64,000 nucleotides of DNA, taken from contig JASANG010000973.1 of assembly GCA_030248215.1 (NCBI GenBank), forward strand, positions 17,189 to 81,188, read 5' to 3'. The DNA is from Enoplolaimus lenunculus. Lineage: Eukaryota > Nematoda > Enoplea > Enoplida > Thoracostomopsidae. The translations under genes were made by a program, and so were the position numbers. Positions 1-26,378 of the stretch are shown here, in pieces (position 1 is the stretch's first letter; each line of letters starts with the position of its first letter). The notes beneath the pieces are model-generated. The model had not been told where the DNA came from. It ran no database searches and saw only the letters and a program-made list of their open reading frames with translations.

Positions 1-15756
<15,756 letters not shown>

Positions 15757-16481
15757 AGCAGACGCCTCGCTGGCAACGAAGACACACAACTCACCTGTAA
15801 AAACGTTGAGTTGAACCAAAGGTCCCTGGGAACATCCGTAGCCAGCTCAAGCGAAATCAAATACAATTTAAGAGTTGCATTTTGTTGATTTCACAGCACT
15901 TATAAGTTTCGGTAAATTTTTTCTTGGGTGAGGCCAATTGGGCGCCTCCTCTGGTTGTGGGCGTGTCTTCGGGACTCACCCTGAGAACTAAATTCTGCTC
16001 GTCATGAGTCGTTTGACTGTGTCCGTTCGATTTAAGCTTAAATTCTATCAGTTATAAATCAAATTTAACACCCAAAACGGGTCAGTTTAAACTCGTGCAG
16101 TTTAGGCCGATTGAAATGAAAGCCGAATGAAAGTAAACAAATCTGGCAGGGGTCAGCGCGTCTCAGATAACGTCGATGACTTTATTGATGTTACATCAAT
16201 AATTGTCCTGTAGAACGTCAATTTGACTCACCGTTTCTGCAGTCTAATGCGATTGAAATCTTTGGAAACGAAATATTTGTAACCATTTATTGATACAATT
16301 ATTTTCGTATTCCGGGATTCATTATTATTACATTCCGTATCGTAGAACCACTGCTTAACGGCAAAGCGGATTGGTCAATATCGTAACGAATCCTTATTTA
16401 ACCACTATTCAAGTCCCCTGACGAAGCAACTGGACATTCGAGTCTCTGAAATGCGCGGCTAGCTCTATTAGCTCAGAACGT
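15757..16481. other. FASN 3' flank, mostly unassigned
   Basis: Holds the presumed FASN 3' UTR and a fragment of the long-palindrome MITE near 16208-16246 (GTCAATTTGACTCACC). No other feature recognised. Confidence 0.5.
15861..15866 (+). promoter_or_regulatory. Possible FASN polyadenylation signal (AATACA variant)
   Basis: AATACA lies 105 bases after the stop codon. No AATAAA is seen nearer the stop. AATACA is a known weak variant of the signal, so this is only a candidate. Confidence 0.3.
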
Positions 16482-16607
16482 ATGCGTAGCAAAATGTTTT
16501 CGCTACCGAAATTGCCGAAACTTCAAGCAAAAATTTCGCCGGAGCCAGAACCGGAGGTCGATTTTCTGCACGAGCCTGAACCAGGTAGACCTTCGGTTGT
16601 ACACTGA
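16482..16607 (+). CDS. Candidate short exon or small ORF, unknown
   Basis: Open frame from ATG (second in-frame ATG at 16494 in an A-rich context) encoding 41 residues that include SLPKLPKLQAKISPEPEPE and VDFLHEPEPG. Composition is more GC-rich and less repetitive than its surroundings and matches no repeat family in the window. A plausible donor CCAG|GTAGAC at 16584/16585 would make it a first coding exon of a + strand gene. No partner exon is recognised downstream. It could equally be chance. Function unknown. Confidence 0.25.
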   Translation: MRSKMFSLPKLPKLQAKISPEPEPEVDFLHEPEPGRPSVVH

Positions 16608-16682
16608 TATATAGGTATTTTGACTGTCTTTATATTTTTTGCTTATTTTCGTTTAACATGCAGTGTGAATACTAAAAATTTT

Positions 16683-16865
16683 GGCCCATGTTAAGATCAC
16701 GGGCGGAACGTTTTTCTGTACGACTGCAACAAGTTTAACCTCTAGACTAATATTTTTGCCTATTTTTAGGCTTAGGCTTAGGTATAAGCTCATCGTTACG
16801 CTTAGGCTTAGGTTTAGGCTTAAGAATATGCTTATACTACTGTTTTACAGCATTGTTGTTTAGCC
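16683..16865 (+). mobile_element. TTAGGC-core MITE
   Basis: GGCCCATGTTAAGATCACGG at the left, CTAGACTAATATTTTTGCC, TTAGGC-type core with spacer TATAAGCTCAT, AATATGCTTATACTACTGTT at the right, and a degraded right inverted end. Confidence 0.8.
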
Positions 16866-17547
16866 AAAATTTTGACCATGTGATGTTTTTGTAAAAGCAG
16901 GAATCGTTATACCTAACATAAAGAATACTTTAATTTTGAGTATAGAATTTTCATTAATTAAAAAAAATAACAATTTATCACAGTTGCTGTCAGGTTCGTT
17001 TGTGGCAAGTTTGTTAAACTTGCAAATTGAATTTTAGGACAATTAATGTTTTCAAAGTTTAGCCAAAAAATGAGAAATATATATTGCCTTTAAAAATTTA
17101 AATATATACGATAAAATTTTTGTTACAAAAATGAATATTAATATATTAAACAATATTTCTGCCGGATAGTTTTCAAAACAGTCTGCATCTGCATCGTATA
17201 AAATCAACCCCTGCTAAAGCTAAATGATCAAAAAGTTGGGTTGAGTATGGATCAGAACGTACTCTGGCTAAAAGATATATCTACTCAAACGTCGTCTAAA
17301 GTTTCTTTACCTTCCGGTATTGCAAGTCGCTAGCAGATATAAGAAAGATCTTGCGAACGTTAGCATACGTATAACGTAAATTTTTTTGCAATATAGGTAC
17401 CATTAAAATAAATTCTAAAACCTGTAAAACTAAATTTCACATTAAGGATTTCTGGGATCTTACAAACATCTGTATGCTTCCCTGGTATACGTCCTTTTTG
17501 AATTTTTACTTCTATTGTAAATTCATAAAAGTATGGTTCTTTTATTA

Positions 17548-17935
17548 TAGATGGACATCGGATAACCGGATACGAAAAATATCCTGGGATGCATCCGAAA
17601 AAAATATGTACTCGACTACAGGGATATCCGCCGGATATCCGAAATGTGTTGTGTGAAAATTTTTTAGAATAATTTGCATTGTTTCACCACTAAAGTAGTT
17701 GGAGTTGACGAAAAGAAAGTTTGTATTCAAACGGCAGTCAAAACATTGAACTAAATTTTGACGATTTTTGTGAGCAAATGACGTAATGTAACTCAGCGCT
17801 TCGTTTTTACACAGTAGTATACACACGAAAGCATTATAGATTTCTGAACTGTTTAAAATACTTCTTGGTTCCGCAGTAGTCAAAATAATATCTCAAAAAG
17901 TGAAAGTACTTATGTATTCAAGTCTTAAAAAATAA
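17548..17935. mobile_element. hAT-like element remnant rich in GGATATCCG
   Basis: Left terminus TAGATGGACATCGGATAACC resembles the TAGTGATGGGNATCGGATG-type end seen inverted at 25111. It then shares GGATATCCGAAATGT, TTGCATTGTTTC, GTATTCAAAC and further blocks with 24650-24840. On the minus strand both copies have similar short peptide stretches, possibly a decayed transposase. The hAT assignment rests on end motif only. Confidence 0.45.
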
Positions 17936-17938
17936 AAT

Positions 17939-18209
17939 TTAACCCTTTCACTCATAGAGTATACTAAGAGCAGCTAAATACAATAATGTACGTGTAATAC
18001 ACACACTGCGATCAGTGTTTAACATTTATAACATATATGCGAAGAGCAAAATCTTCACAAGAAGTGAGCGCCTATTCGGGCTCGAGCGTCAAGCTCCTAT
18101 AGCTCAGTGATCATCGTGAACGCCTCCCGCCCGTGAAACTGACGATCGAATCTTGCCTTGAAATTACATCTCATAAGAAATTGAAAATATTCATGTGAGA
18201 AAGGGTTAA
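17939..18209 (+). mobile_element. 271-bp element with inverted ends and internal tRNA-type promoter, copy 1
   Basis: Begins TTAACCCTTTCACTCATAGA and ends TCATGTGAGAAAGGGTTAA, an inverted pair. Inside, TATAGCTCAGTG (A box) and GACGATCGAATC (B box) lie about 40 bases apart, as in a tRNA. The copy at 46844-47114 has the same length and block order. Confidence 0.65.
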
Positions 18210-18663
18210 TCTTAAATATAGACGAAGCGTACAATAATAGCCCAGCCCATAAATAGCTCACATGGGTTGAGCAATAAAGCGTCAATTGGGCTCGATCATT
18301 TCGAGACCAAACAGCTATCGCAGGCCTTTCGGGAGAACAATTTGAAATTTTTGAATTGCATTTTAATTCTCATTTTTAAATTTTATTGCCCGTTGCAAAA
18401 CTTTGGTATGTTTTTTGAAAATGTGTTCATTTCTGGCACATCAAAACAGATTCGTGTGCTGTTTTACACTTGGAGGAACATTTCGGGTAACCGGGTATCG
18501 GTTAACATTTTATTAAAATGTTTTTTGTTTACTTTTTAAATTTTACACAATAAAAGACTATGGGTTGCTTTCAAGTCAAGTCAATAGAATCAAAATTCTG
18601 AATTCAACCTTATTGTGCTTTATTAGAGATAAAATTTTCTGAATTTCAAATGTGGATAGTCCC

Positions 18664-19790
18664 TACTGTATTGACCCGAATAAGAGGGGGGAATAAGAGG
18701 GTGTTGTTCCTATTTTGAGTCCGACTCAATAGGAGTCCGTATCCCTAATAAGAGTCCGTAAGCGGATTGAGTCCCTAAACCGTAATAAGTGTCCATTAAT
18801 GCGGGGTTCACGTTATAACCGGGGCAGCTTGGGACACGTTTTGTCCCTATTAGACTATTGGGTCAGATTTTGTCTCCTTGCAGACCCCATATCGTATTCA
18901 AAAATTCGTATTTGTCTGCTAATATCATGTGTAGGTCACCTTTTGTCTCTCAATATCATATGATATTCGAGGTACTGTCTGTGAATATCATATGATATAT
19001 TTACAAATGTCTGCATAGTTGAGGTAACATACCCAAATTGTCCTGTTGAATATCATGTGATACTAGAATTTGAAATTTGAATTTTTGAATTATGAAGGTG
19101 CGGTTTTAAGCGATTTTGTGTCGGAAATGATTTGCAGGCATGTATTTCGTATTTAAAGCACGTTTGTGCCTCTGCCGTCCAACTTTTCATTCATTTACTA
19201 GTACCCGAAGGTTACACTGTCCCGCTGAATATCATATGATATTCGTTTAAATTTTGGAATATCATATGATATTCGCATAAATGTCCGACAGTGTCACGTG
19301 ACATACCGTCCCTTGTACACATTGATCATTTGAGAGCGGTGGTTTGTAAGCTAATGTCATATGACATTCGAGTTTTGTCTGTTGACCCGATATAAGTGCC
19401 CAAATTTTAATGTTGACGTCGAAACACCATGGGACAAACCGTGTCCCACCTGCCCCGGTTATAACGTGAACCCCGCATAATGTCAATTAACCCTAATTGT
19501 AGCAGATCAATGACTTCATGACCAAATAATTTGAGTTCGAAACTTTAAAGCGCACTTAAATTTTGAAAGTACAGTCCTAAGTATAACCTTGTATAATCGC
19601 TTAAGCTATTGACGCAAGACAAATAAATGTTTAATTGAACGGCTAATGGCAGTAACGGATATATCAGTAACGACGGGCGTGGAGCGTGGGTTTAAAATAA
19701 ATAACAGTTCGTAACCGAATAACAAGGGGGTACCCTCTGGAGAGGCCAAATAAATATCAGTTCTCCCCTCTTATTCGGGTCAGTACAGTA
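18664..19790 (+). mobile_element. GACCCG-end MITE interrupted by a 678-bp element
   Basis: Left end TACTGTATTGACCCGAATAA and right end GGGTCAGTACAGTA enclose the usual roughly 450-bp body, split by 18800-19477. A further partial copy of the same family follows at about 19795-20005. Confidence 0.85.
18800..19477. mobile_element. PIF/Harbinger-like non-autonomous element with palindrome array
   Basis: Inverted ends TGCGGGGTTCACGTTATAAC, identical over 20 bases and similar over about 46. A TAA target duplication sits at 18797-18799 and 19478-19480, and removing the element restores the host MITE. Inside are about seven AATATCATATGATATT-type palindromes. No transposase frame. The 3-bp TAA target points to PIF/Harbinger (inference). 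Confidence 0.8.
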
Positions 19791-20005
19791 AAACCTAAGT
19801 AGATTCAATAAACGTCAATTATAACTAATTGTAGTGTACAAATGAATCGAGGACAACCAAATAAAGTTGAGTACGAAACTTTAAAGCGTACTTGAGTTTT
19901 GCATGCGCATTCCTAAGTATAACCTTAGTTACATTAACGCTAAAAAATTTCAAACCACACAAATAAACATCAATGGATAGTTGCAATACCGGATATATCA
20001 GTAAG

Positions 20006-21071
20006 CGTTTAAACGTAGCAAATACGCCGGTATAGCAGTTTGTCCTACGACATATTGACATTTAGATTTTTAAATCATTCGACATTATTTGTTTGAAATT
20101 AAAGTTGACATTGACAATACTGACAATAATTTCTTTCTGTGTATTGACTTACAGTATTAGCCGAATTAATTGGATAGAAGTTAAACACTTGCTTATAGCC
20201 TGCTCAGCATGCTAGATGGAGTAAAAAAATTCTCAGGAAGAACATGTATATTTGACATGCATGGCTTTACCAGCAGGGCTAAAACTTGTCTTGGTGAAGA
20301 GAATGGCAAATTTTTTTCAGGGTCCACGGTTTCTTGTCGACGATACGTGTGCCTTAAAAGCATTGCGTCCTCATTGGCTTGCTCTGCGACCTATTAGCAC
20401 TTCTGTCACTTAATTTTTTGGAGAAGAATGTTTGAACTATTTTGACCTGACCCAATTTTAGTATAAAATCCCAAAAGATTCTATTAATAATGATAAATGC
20501 TTAAAATTCTTTCTCGATGTAATGAATTGTCAATAATATTTACAAAAATCTTTATTTTAGTAAAATCCCACATTTTTTTAAAATTGTCTGGATTTCGTTC
20601 TAATTTTGGAAATTTTTAGCTTAAAAACCAACGTTATAGCGACGATGATGCTTGTTTACCGTTAAAGCCCAGGTCGTATAACGATTAGGTACAGTCGGGT
20701 ACGACAAGCTATACCGGGTGCTTATTAGAGCCGATAAAACGCTAAATCTTGCTGGATTTGATTAAATTTGAATATTTCTACTTCAAAAAAGCACCAAGCG
20801 ACGAGATCTGTGTAAAATAGAGGTTAAAAATTGTTTAAGTTCACAGTTATTTGTTGTATAATGATTACAGATGGGTATAAGAAACTTGACTCATCGGCTC
20901 GTAGCAAAAGGGGACTTAGGAGAAACGGAGCAGGACACAGGTTTGTCAGAAATTTTTTTGCCTCTCCTCCCGAGATAAGTTATAGGCCGCCTTGGAAACG
21001 TTCTGAAATCAGCCGGATTCCCGTGCTAAAATTGTTTCGGCTTCCTATGACATATGAAGCTGATTGTAAAC
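20006..21071. other. Unassigned AT-rich stretch
   Basis: No exon, tRNA or family copy recognised with confidence. Open frames here are short and lack protein-like composition. Confidence 0.4.
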
Positions 21072-21238
21072 AGGGCCGTTGCAAGGTCACGTCGATAAGG
21101 TGGCTAAACATCTCTCAGAAGGTGTATACAAGGGTTTTCAATGAATTAATACAATCAAGGTTGAAAATTTTCTAGAGAACGGCCTAAATTCTTCCAGGGT
21201 ACACTGAGCTTCCCTTGCCGCCCTGGGCAACGCGCCCA
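21072..21238 (-). mobile_element. Small MITE, GTAGCCAGCTC-end family
   Basis: GGGCCGTTGCAAGGTCACGT, then ATACAAGGGTTTTCAATGA and GGTTGAAAATTTTCTAGAG, the reverse of the core seen at 43657-43820. Confidence 0.55.
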
Positions 21239-21668
21239 GGTACAACCTTGCAATCTGGGTGCGTATTAGAGATGATAAAACAAGTATTTAGTTTAGCTAA
21301 TTTTAGCAATCATTTTATAAATTAAGAAAAAAACTAAAAAGTAAGTTTTTGCTGTGTTGTTTGTTTTGTTATTCAAGCTTGTTTGGGTTGTGTGTTGTTT
21401 TCGTTCCCAACTGAATAGTTTTGAAATATTAATTTTGTCTGTTTGAGTTCAGTACTTGGTTTAAAACCTAAATTTTGGCCCATGTTAATTACAAAGGTCA
21501 GTCTACTCGTTGTATCAGTTTTTGCTGTTAATCACCACAGCTTATTGTTATAAGAAATCGTAATTGAAAATCGTATCAAGTTTTATCTTAAACGTGGAGG
21601 CAAAGCCTAATAATATGAGCAATAATGTTTCCATAAAAATGCATAATCGGTTGCGGATTAGGCATTTC

Positions 21669-21872
21669 GGCCCATGTAAAGATCAGGGGCAGAACGTTTT
21701 TCTGTGGGACGAGAAAAGAGTAAGCTTACGCTTTAGACTAACTTTTTTGCTTGGCTTAGATTTAAGCTTAGTATTAGGCTTAGGAATAAACTCATTGTTA
21801 TGCTTAGGCTTTTAGCCTTAGGCTTAGGAATATGCTTATAATACTGTTCCGCCCCTGTTCTTTACATTGGCC
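21669..21872 (+). mobile_element. TTAGGC-core MITE, best-preserved copy
   Basis: Left end GGCCCATGTAAAGATCAGGG and right end CCCCTGTTCTTTACATTGGCC are an inverted pair of about 28 bases (two or three mismatches). The core is TTAGGC and variants divided by two fixed spacers (ATAAACTCATTGTTATG and AATATGCTTATAATACTG). 204 bp, no coding capacity. Confidence 0.85.
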
Positions 21873-22319
21873 AGCTTTTCGAAGCGAAAAGCATCGGCAT
21901 TGGCTAATCTTGACTGAGTTAACTGCGCCACTGTGTTCTGGAATTTGGTTTAGCGAACCTTCTGCGTTTTTTTTGCTGACTAAAACTGAGAATCTCACTG
22001 AAGTTATTGCTTAAGCTTAGCCAAAGTTTAACGTAAAATACACAATACCTTAAGTATATACCACAGTTTCCCAGTAATATAGTGACCCGAACTACAGAGT
22101 TGTAGGTTGAAAAATAAATAACAGTCAGTAAAACCAAATAACAGGGCGGTGGCATAAACTCGAGGCAAAACAAAACTACAGTAGTTAATATTGTTGGATA
22201 TCAAATACATGAAAAAACTTTTCATGGTTTTTGCTGTGGTTTTTAGTTGACGCTGAAATCGAAAACAAAAATTAGGCATTGATTCAAGGTTTGACAGTTT
22301 CTTTCGGAAATCCCAAAGC

Positions 22320-22402
22320 GTATTCTTTATATATATATGTATATATATGTATGTATATATATGTATATATGTATATTTATTTATTTATTTATTTATTTAT
22401 TC
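22320..22402. repeat. AT-rich microsatellite
   Basis: Alternating TATATATGTA units followed by several TTTA units. Similar tracts at 36155-36250 and 54040-54100. Confidence 0.85.
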
Positions 22403-22605
22403 ATTGTGTGATGGTAATGATAACCTAATAAAGTATTAGAGATGTATATATACCGGATATCCGAAACTGCGGTAATTGCGTATTATGCAGTGTATAGGAA
22501 ACCGGCTAGGTCAATGGGCATGAGATTCGGCGGTCTTGAATATATAACAAGGGTTAAGATGGGGACTTATAGGGAAGCGCCAATATTTTTCATTATGATG
22601 TTTCC

Positions 22606-22850
22606 CCATGTTACTTTAAGTGGCGTCAAGATTTCTGGTGAATCTATAAAAGAGTAGGTTTAGATTCTAGATTACATTATTTTGGTATTACCATCTCGAA
22701 ACTGGGCAAGACTCTCATGTTTGGTTTCGAAACAAGTTACGACAAATCTAAAGAACAGGGCCGTAACAGTAATAGAAGTATATTCCTAAATCCTAAGCCT
22801 AAGCAAACAATAGTGTAAAAGTTAAAGCTTACTCTATTGTAATCCCGTGC
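22606..22850. mobile_element. Two TTAGGC-MITE fragments in opposite orientation
   Basis: 22606-22700 is a + strand left half of the second subfamily (CCCATGTTACTTTAAGTGGC). 22748-22850 is a - strand copy running from AAAGAACAGGGCCGTAACAG to GCTTACTCTATTGTAATCCC. Confidence 0.65.
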
Positions 22851-22852
22851 AG

Positions 22853-23150
22853 AGGCGGATCCAAAAATTTCTGCCGGGGAGGGGGGAGGCGGGCTGGCAA
22901 CTGTTATGAAACGCAAAAATTCCTGGTCATTTTATCACAAACAAATTTTCGTATTGAACAAATAACCCGGTTTTATCACACATGAATTTCTTAAAGGTAA
23001 AAATTGTATGTTTTTACGAAACAATTTTAGGGGCAAAATTATAACGTAGGGACCTTACCATTTTATCCCAAAATATTTCTGACAAAGCGTACACCCCCCT
23101 CTACTCTGAATCCGTTAGTAGTCACGCGGAAAAACAGTCCGCCACTGATC
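22853..23150 (+). mobile_element. MITE with GGCGGATCCA end
   Basis: Starts CAGAGGCGGATCCAAAAATT. It shares GGCGGGCTGGCAACTG, ATGAAACGCAA, repeated CATTTTATCACA and GCGTACACCCCCC with 28992-29250, and partly with 35384-35565 and the window end. CAGNGGCGGATCCA is a common hAT-type terminus, so hAT is a guess. Confidence 0.6.
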
Positions 23151-23612
23151 TTTACATGCGCCCAAGCTAAACAACATTTAATAATAAAATTTTATTACTT
23201 TACCTATAGCTATCTACTATCGTTCATTTTCTTCAACAGAGCATCATTTAGGGTTGATTAAACCATTTTAGAGTTGAGTACACGAAAAAAAATCCGTCGG
23301 CGTTGTTGAACCGGGATCAGTTTCGAGAATAATATTCCCCCGAAGATATATTAAAAGAAAATATAAATTTAATTTTAATATTATTGTCTGAAAGTAGAAA
23401 AGTTGTCTATAACTTAATTTAAACCGTTAAATATTCACCGCCTACTATACTTTTTATGTCTCTACCCATTTGAAATTTAACGCCATTTTTTCATGTCGCT
23501 GAAGAATGCACTTTGGTTCATGGTTAAAAAGGTTATTATTGGTTTAGTTGATTTTCGACAATATAACCAATAACACAAGGAAATAAGTTGATCGAAATAG
23601 GTCTAAGACAGC

Positions 23613-23945
23613 GGCTCATGTTACGTTTAGGGGCGTCCACACTGTAAATTCCAGTGAGTTGATTTTAACTCAGAATGAGTTGAATCGCGCAGTCTGAGTT
23701 AGGACTATCAGAACTCATAGTTATGAGTTGATTCAACTCATTCTAGTTTAATTAGTCAACTCTTCGGAATAAACTCAACTCAGAGTGAGAATGGACTCAA
23801 CTCAAAGTGAGTTAAAGTATATTGTTATTAACTCAGGAATAGTTAACTTTCCGTCTCAGTTGATTTATTAACTCATTGGAATATACCGTGTAGGTTCCTT
23901 GTGGGTCTTTAAAAGAGTAGGTTTATATTCTCACTAAAAATATAG
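23613..23945 (+). mobile_element. TTAGGC-MITE (second subfamily) split by a TGAGTT MITE
   Basis: GGCTCATGTTACGTTTAGGG on the left and TGGGTCTTTAAAAGAGTAGG on the right are contiguous in the related copies at 1903 and 22606. The insert is 23640-23890. Confidence 0.7.
23640..23890. mobile_element. TGAGTT-rich MITE nested in a TTAGGC-MITE
   Basis: CACTGTAAATTCCAGTGAGT to CATTGGAATATACCGTG, with TGAGTT/AACTCA words throughout. The full 251 bp align with 5685-5935 and 37517-37769. Confidence 0.85.
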
Positions 23946-24182
23946 CTAAAATTTAGTAAAACTGTTGCTGAATTAAGTGTCAGTTCTATGGTGTTTGGCA
24001 AAGTTTTGCATAATTTTTAGCAAACACAAAATTCTTAGGTTTACATTACTCAATTAATCAGGAAATGACAGCAGTAGTCTTGCTTACATTATTTAAGCAA
24101 AGATTTACTGAATATTTAGTACACTTATACTTAAAATAGTTAGTAAAATATAACTAAGTATTTTACGTAGAGCTTTTTTATA

Positions 24183-24495
24183 GAGTTCTAGATTACATTT
24201 TTTGCTTAGGGTTAGGCTTACGCTAAGGCTTAGGGACACTCTTTTGCAAGGCTTAGTTTCGGCTTAGGCTTGCGCTTAATCTACTGTTATGCCCGTAAAA
24301 GAAAGATTGGTCAACAAAGCAGTAATTGACAAAGGGGTCGGATAGAATGTTAAAATGTTTTTCCAATCGAATTACTTTTTTCTATTCATGTTGACTATAG
24401 AGACCTAAAGCCTAAGCCTAGACGCAAACCTCAACCTAAAGCGTAAGCGCAAGCATAAGCGAAAGCCTAATCTTGAGCCTAAAGTTAAGCCGCTC
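24183..24495. repeat. TTAGGC-type blocks in both orientations
   Basis: 24183-24310 (+) has GATTACATTTTTTGCTTAGG and a TTAGGC-like core. 24408-24495 has the complementary CCTAAGCC words. Both are eroded members of the TTAGGC-core family. Confidence 0.55.
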
Positions 24496-24649
24496 GATCT
24501 CTGTGTCTCCAGTTTCCTGCTTAACAGTATGGCTATGACCCTAATCTATTCCTTTTTTTCTGAAAAGGTTTGGATCATACACTAGTAGTAGGACTCTCTG
24601 TTCTTGCTCTTCCAACCTAAACCAAAGACTGTTGTGAATTTCTTTAGTG

Positions 24650-25111
24650 AATATATCGTATAATTGGGCACCAGTTACCCGGATATGAAAAATATCCCAA
24701 AATGTATTCTGATATCCGACGGATATCCGAAATGTTATTGTGTAAATTTTTTTGATTGCATTGTTTCCGAACTGAAGTAGCAAGAGCTGACGAAAACGAT
24801 TCTGTATTCAAACCTGAGTCAAACTGTTGAACCACATTCCTGCATATATTATTCCATGATGATTTGAAGTCTTTTTCGAATAACTTCCATTTAGCCAGAT
24901 ATGTATCGGGAGAATGACATCGTATTTTTAAATTATATCTCATAATTAGTCCAGTGAAAAATTTGCGTCAAATACGCAACGTCAACTACTGAATTTATTA
25001 TTTTAACAAGAAACAAAATCTACAAAATTTAAATCACCGATACCTGGATGAATATCCTGCAAGAATTGCCGGATATCCGGATATAAAAAAACATCCGATT
25101 CCCATCACTAA
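24650..25111. mobile_element. hAT-like element remnant rich in GGATATCCG, second copy
   Basis: Left part matches 17548-17770. The right end is GGATATCCGGATAT followed by CATCCGATTCCCATCACTA, the inverse of a TAGTGATGGG-type terminus also seen at 8091 (TAGTGATGGGCATCGGATG). Minus-strand peptide fragments may be transposase remains. Confidence 0.5.
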
Positions 25112-26378
25112 ATATATAGTCATTAACAATTTCCCGACATACTATTTTACAGCGAACACGTTTGTCGATATTTCGATGCCAATATTCCCCCAAATTCAAA
25201 TACCGGGGTAAGGCACCTGAAAGATTCGCATATTTTTTACCTTATTTAGCTTATTTTTCACAAGTCCTCATCCCATTGTTCTGTATATTTTCCTGCATTT
25301 CATTAAAATTTCGTTCAAGTTTGTTTACAGTTTCTGGTGCTTTTAAAGCTAATATTGTTCGTGTTTATGGATTATCCAATATATACTTCAAAGGTCGCGG
25401 TTTCTGACAGCTGCGCTTTTTTTTCAGCCAGACGCATACATTAAAACTGAATTTTTTATGGTCTGAAAAGCATATGTTTACTTTATTCTACGTTAGAAAG
25501 TTTTGGACGATATTACATATAAATCTATGTGCCCTCCTGCGACTGTCTTGTCTGTTAGTCTTGGTTTATGCTTCTTGTCTGAATGTGTTACATATCTGTG
25601 CAGTCTCGGCGATTCTTCGGCTTTGGTGTCTTTTATGGGCTCTATGGACTCTATCTGCTTAACGGACTCTAATTAGGAATACAGACTACTGATTGAGACT
25701 CGGAAATGGGGACCCCGTCTTCTTCGGGTCAGTGAATCACCGATTTAGTACTAAAGAGTTTTTTGATGAACCAAGTCAAAAACTAAACATTATTTATGTC
25801 ATTAAATGCTTAAAAAGCTACTTTAACTACCAACTTGAGTTGAAAACTTGATTAAAATAACGTTTTTGCAACCAAGCTCATGTTCTTGTTATTTATTGCT
25901 CTTAAGCGTCAATAATACATCAAAAGCATTGGCGGATCCAAGATTTTGGCAGTTACACATTGCCCCATGTAGCGGCGACATAAAAACACATTTGCATGAC
26001 CATCGTGTATTGTACTAAAATTGCGTTTGGCTTCTTACGCGCCTCGCATGCAAGCTATTTTTACTATTTTATACCACCTGTTCACCCTATTGGAATTTTC
26101 TAGATTTTTGACTGCCTGGAATGTGGAAGATAAGCGTATCTTAGCTAAATCTGAACCGTGTTGACAGATTTGGTATAAATAGCGTATTTCGATGTTGTTC
26201 AAAACTACACATTTTCTGCCTAATGTGGCTATTTCAGTGTATAAGTTGTGAGATTTAGCCACGTGCTGCGCGCTTGTGATTAGTTTTGTAATAATTTTTG
26301 AAATTTGGGATATTTTACACAGATATCGTATTAACTTTCGCATTAGCGCAATCGAGTTTATCTGCAATTATCTGTAGT
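25112..26378. other. Mostly unassigned; fragment of a GACCCG-end MITE
   Basis: 25636-25735 matches the GACCCG-end family in reverse (GGACTCTAATTAGGAATACA, then TTCGGGTCAGTG). 26015-26080 is the GCTTCTCGCTCG-type short repeat. Nothing else recognised. Confidence 0.45.

Noticed and set aside
20831-21175. 114-residue frame as a gene
   Set aside because: Its 3' part lies in a GTAGCCAGC-end MITE and the composition is not convincing.
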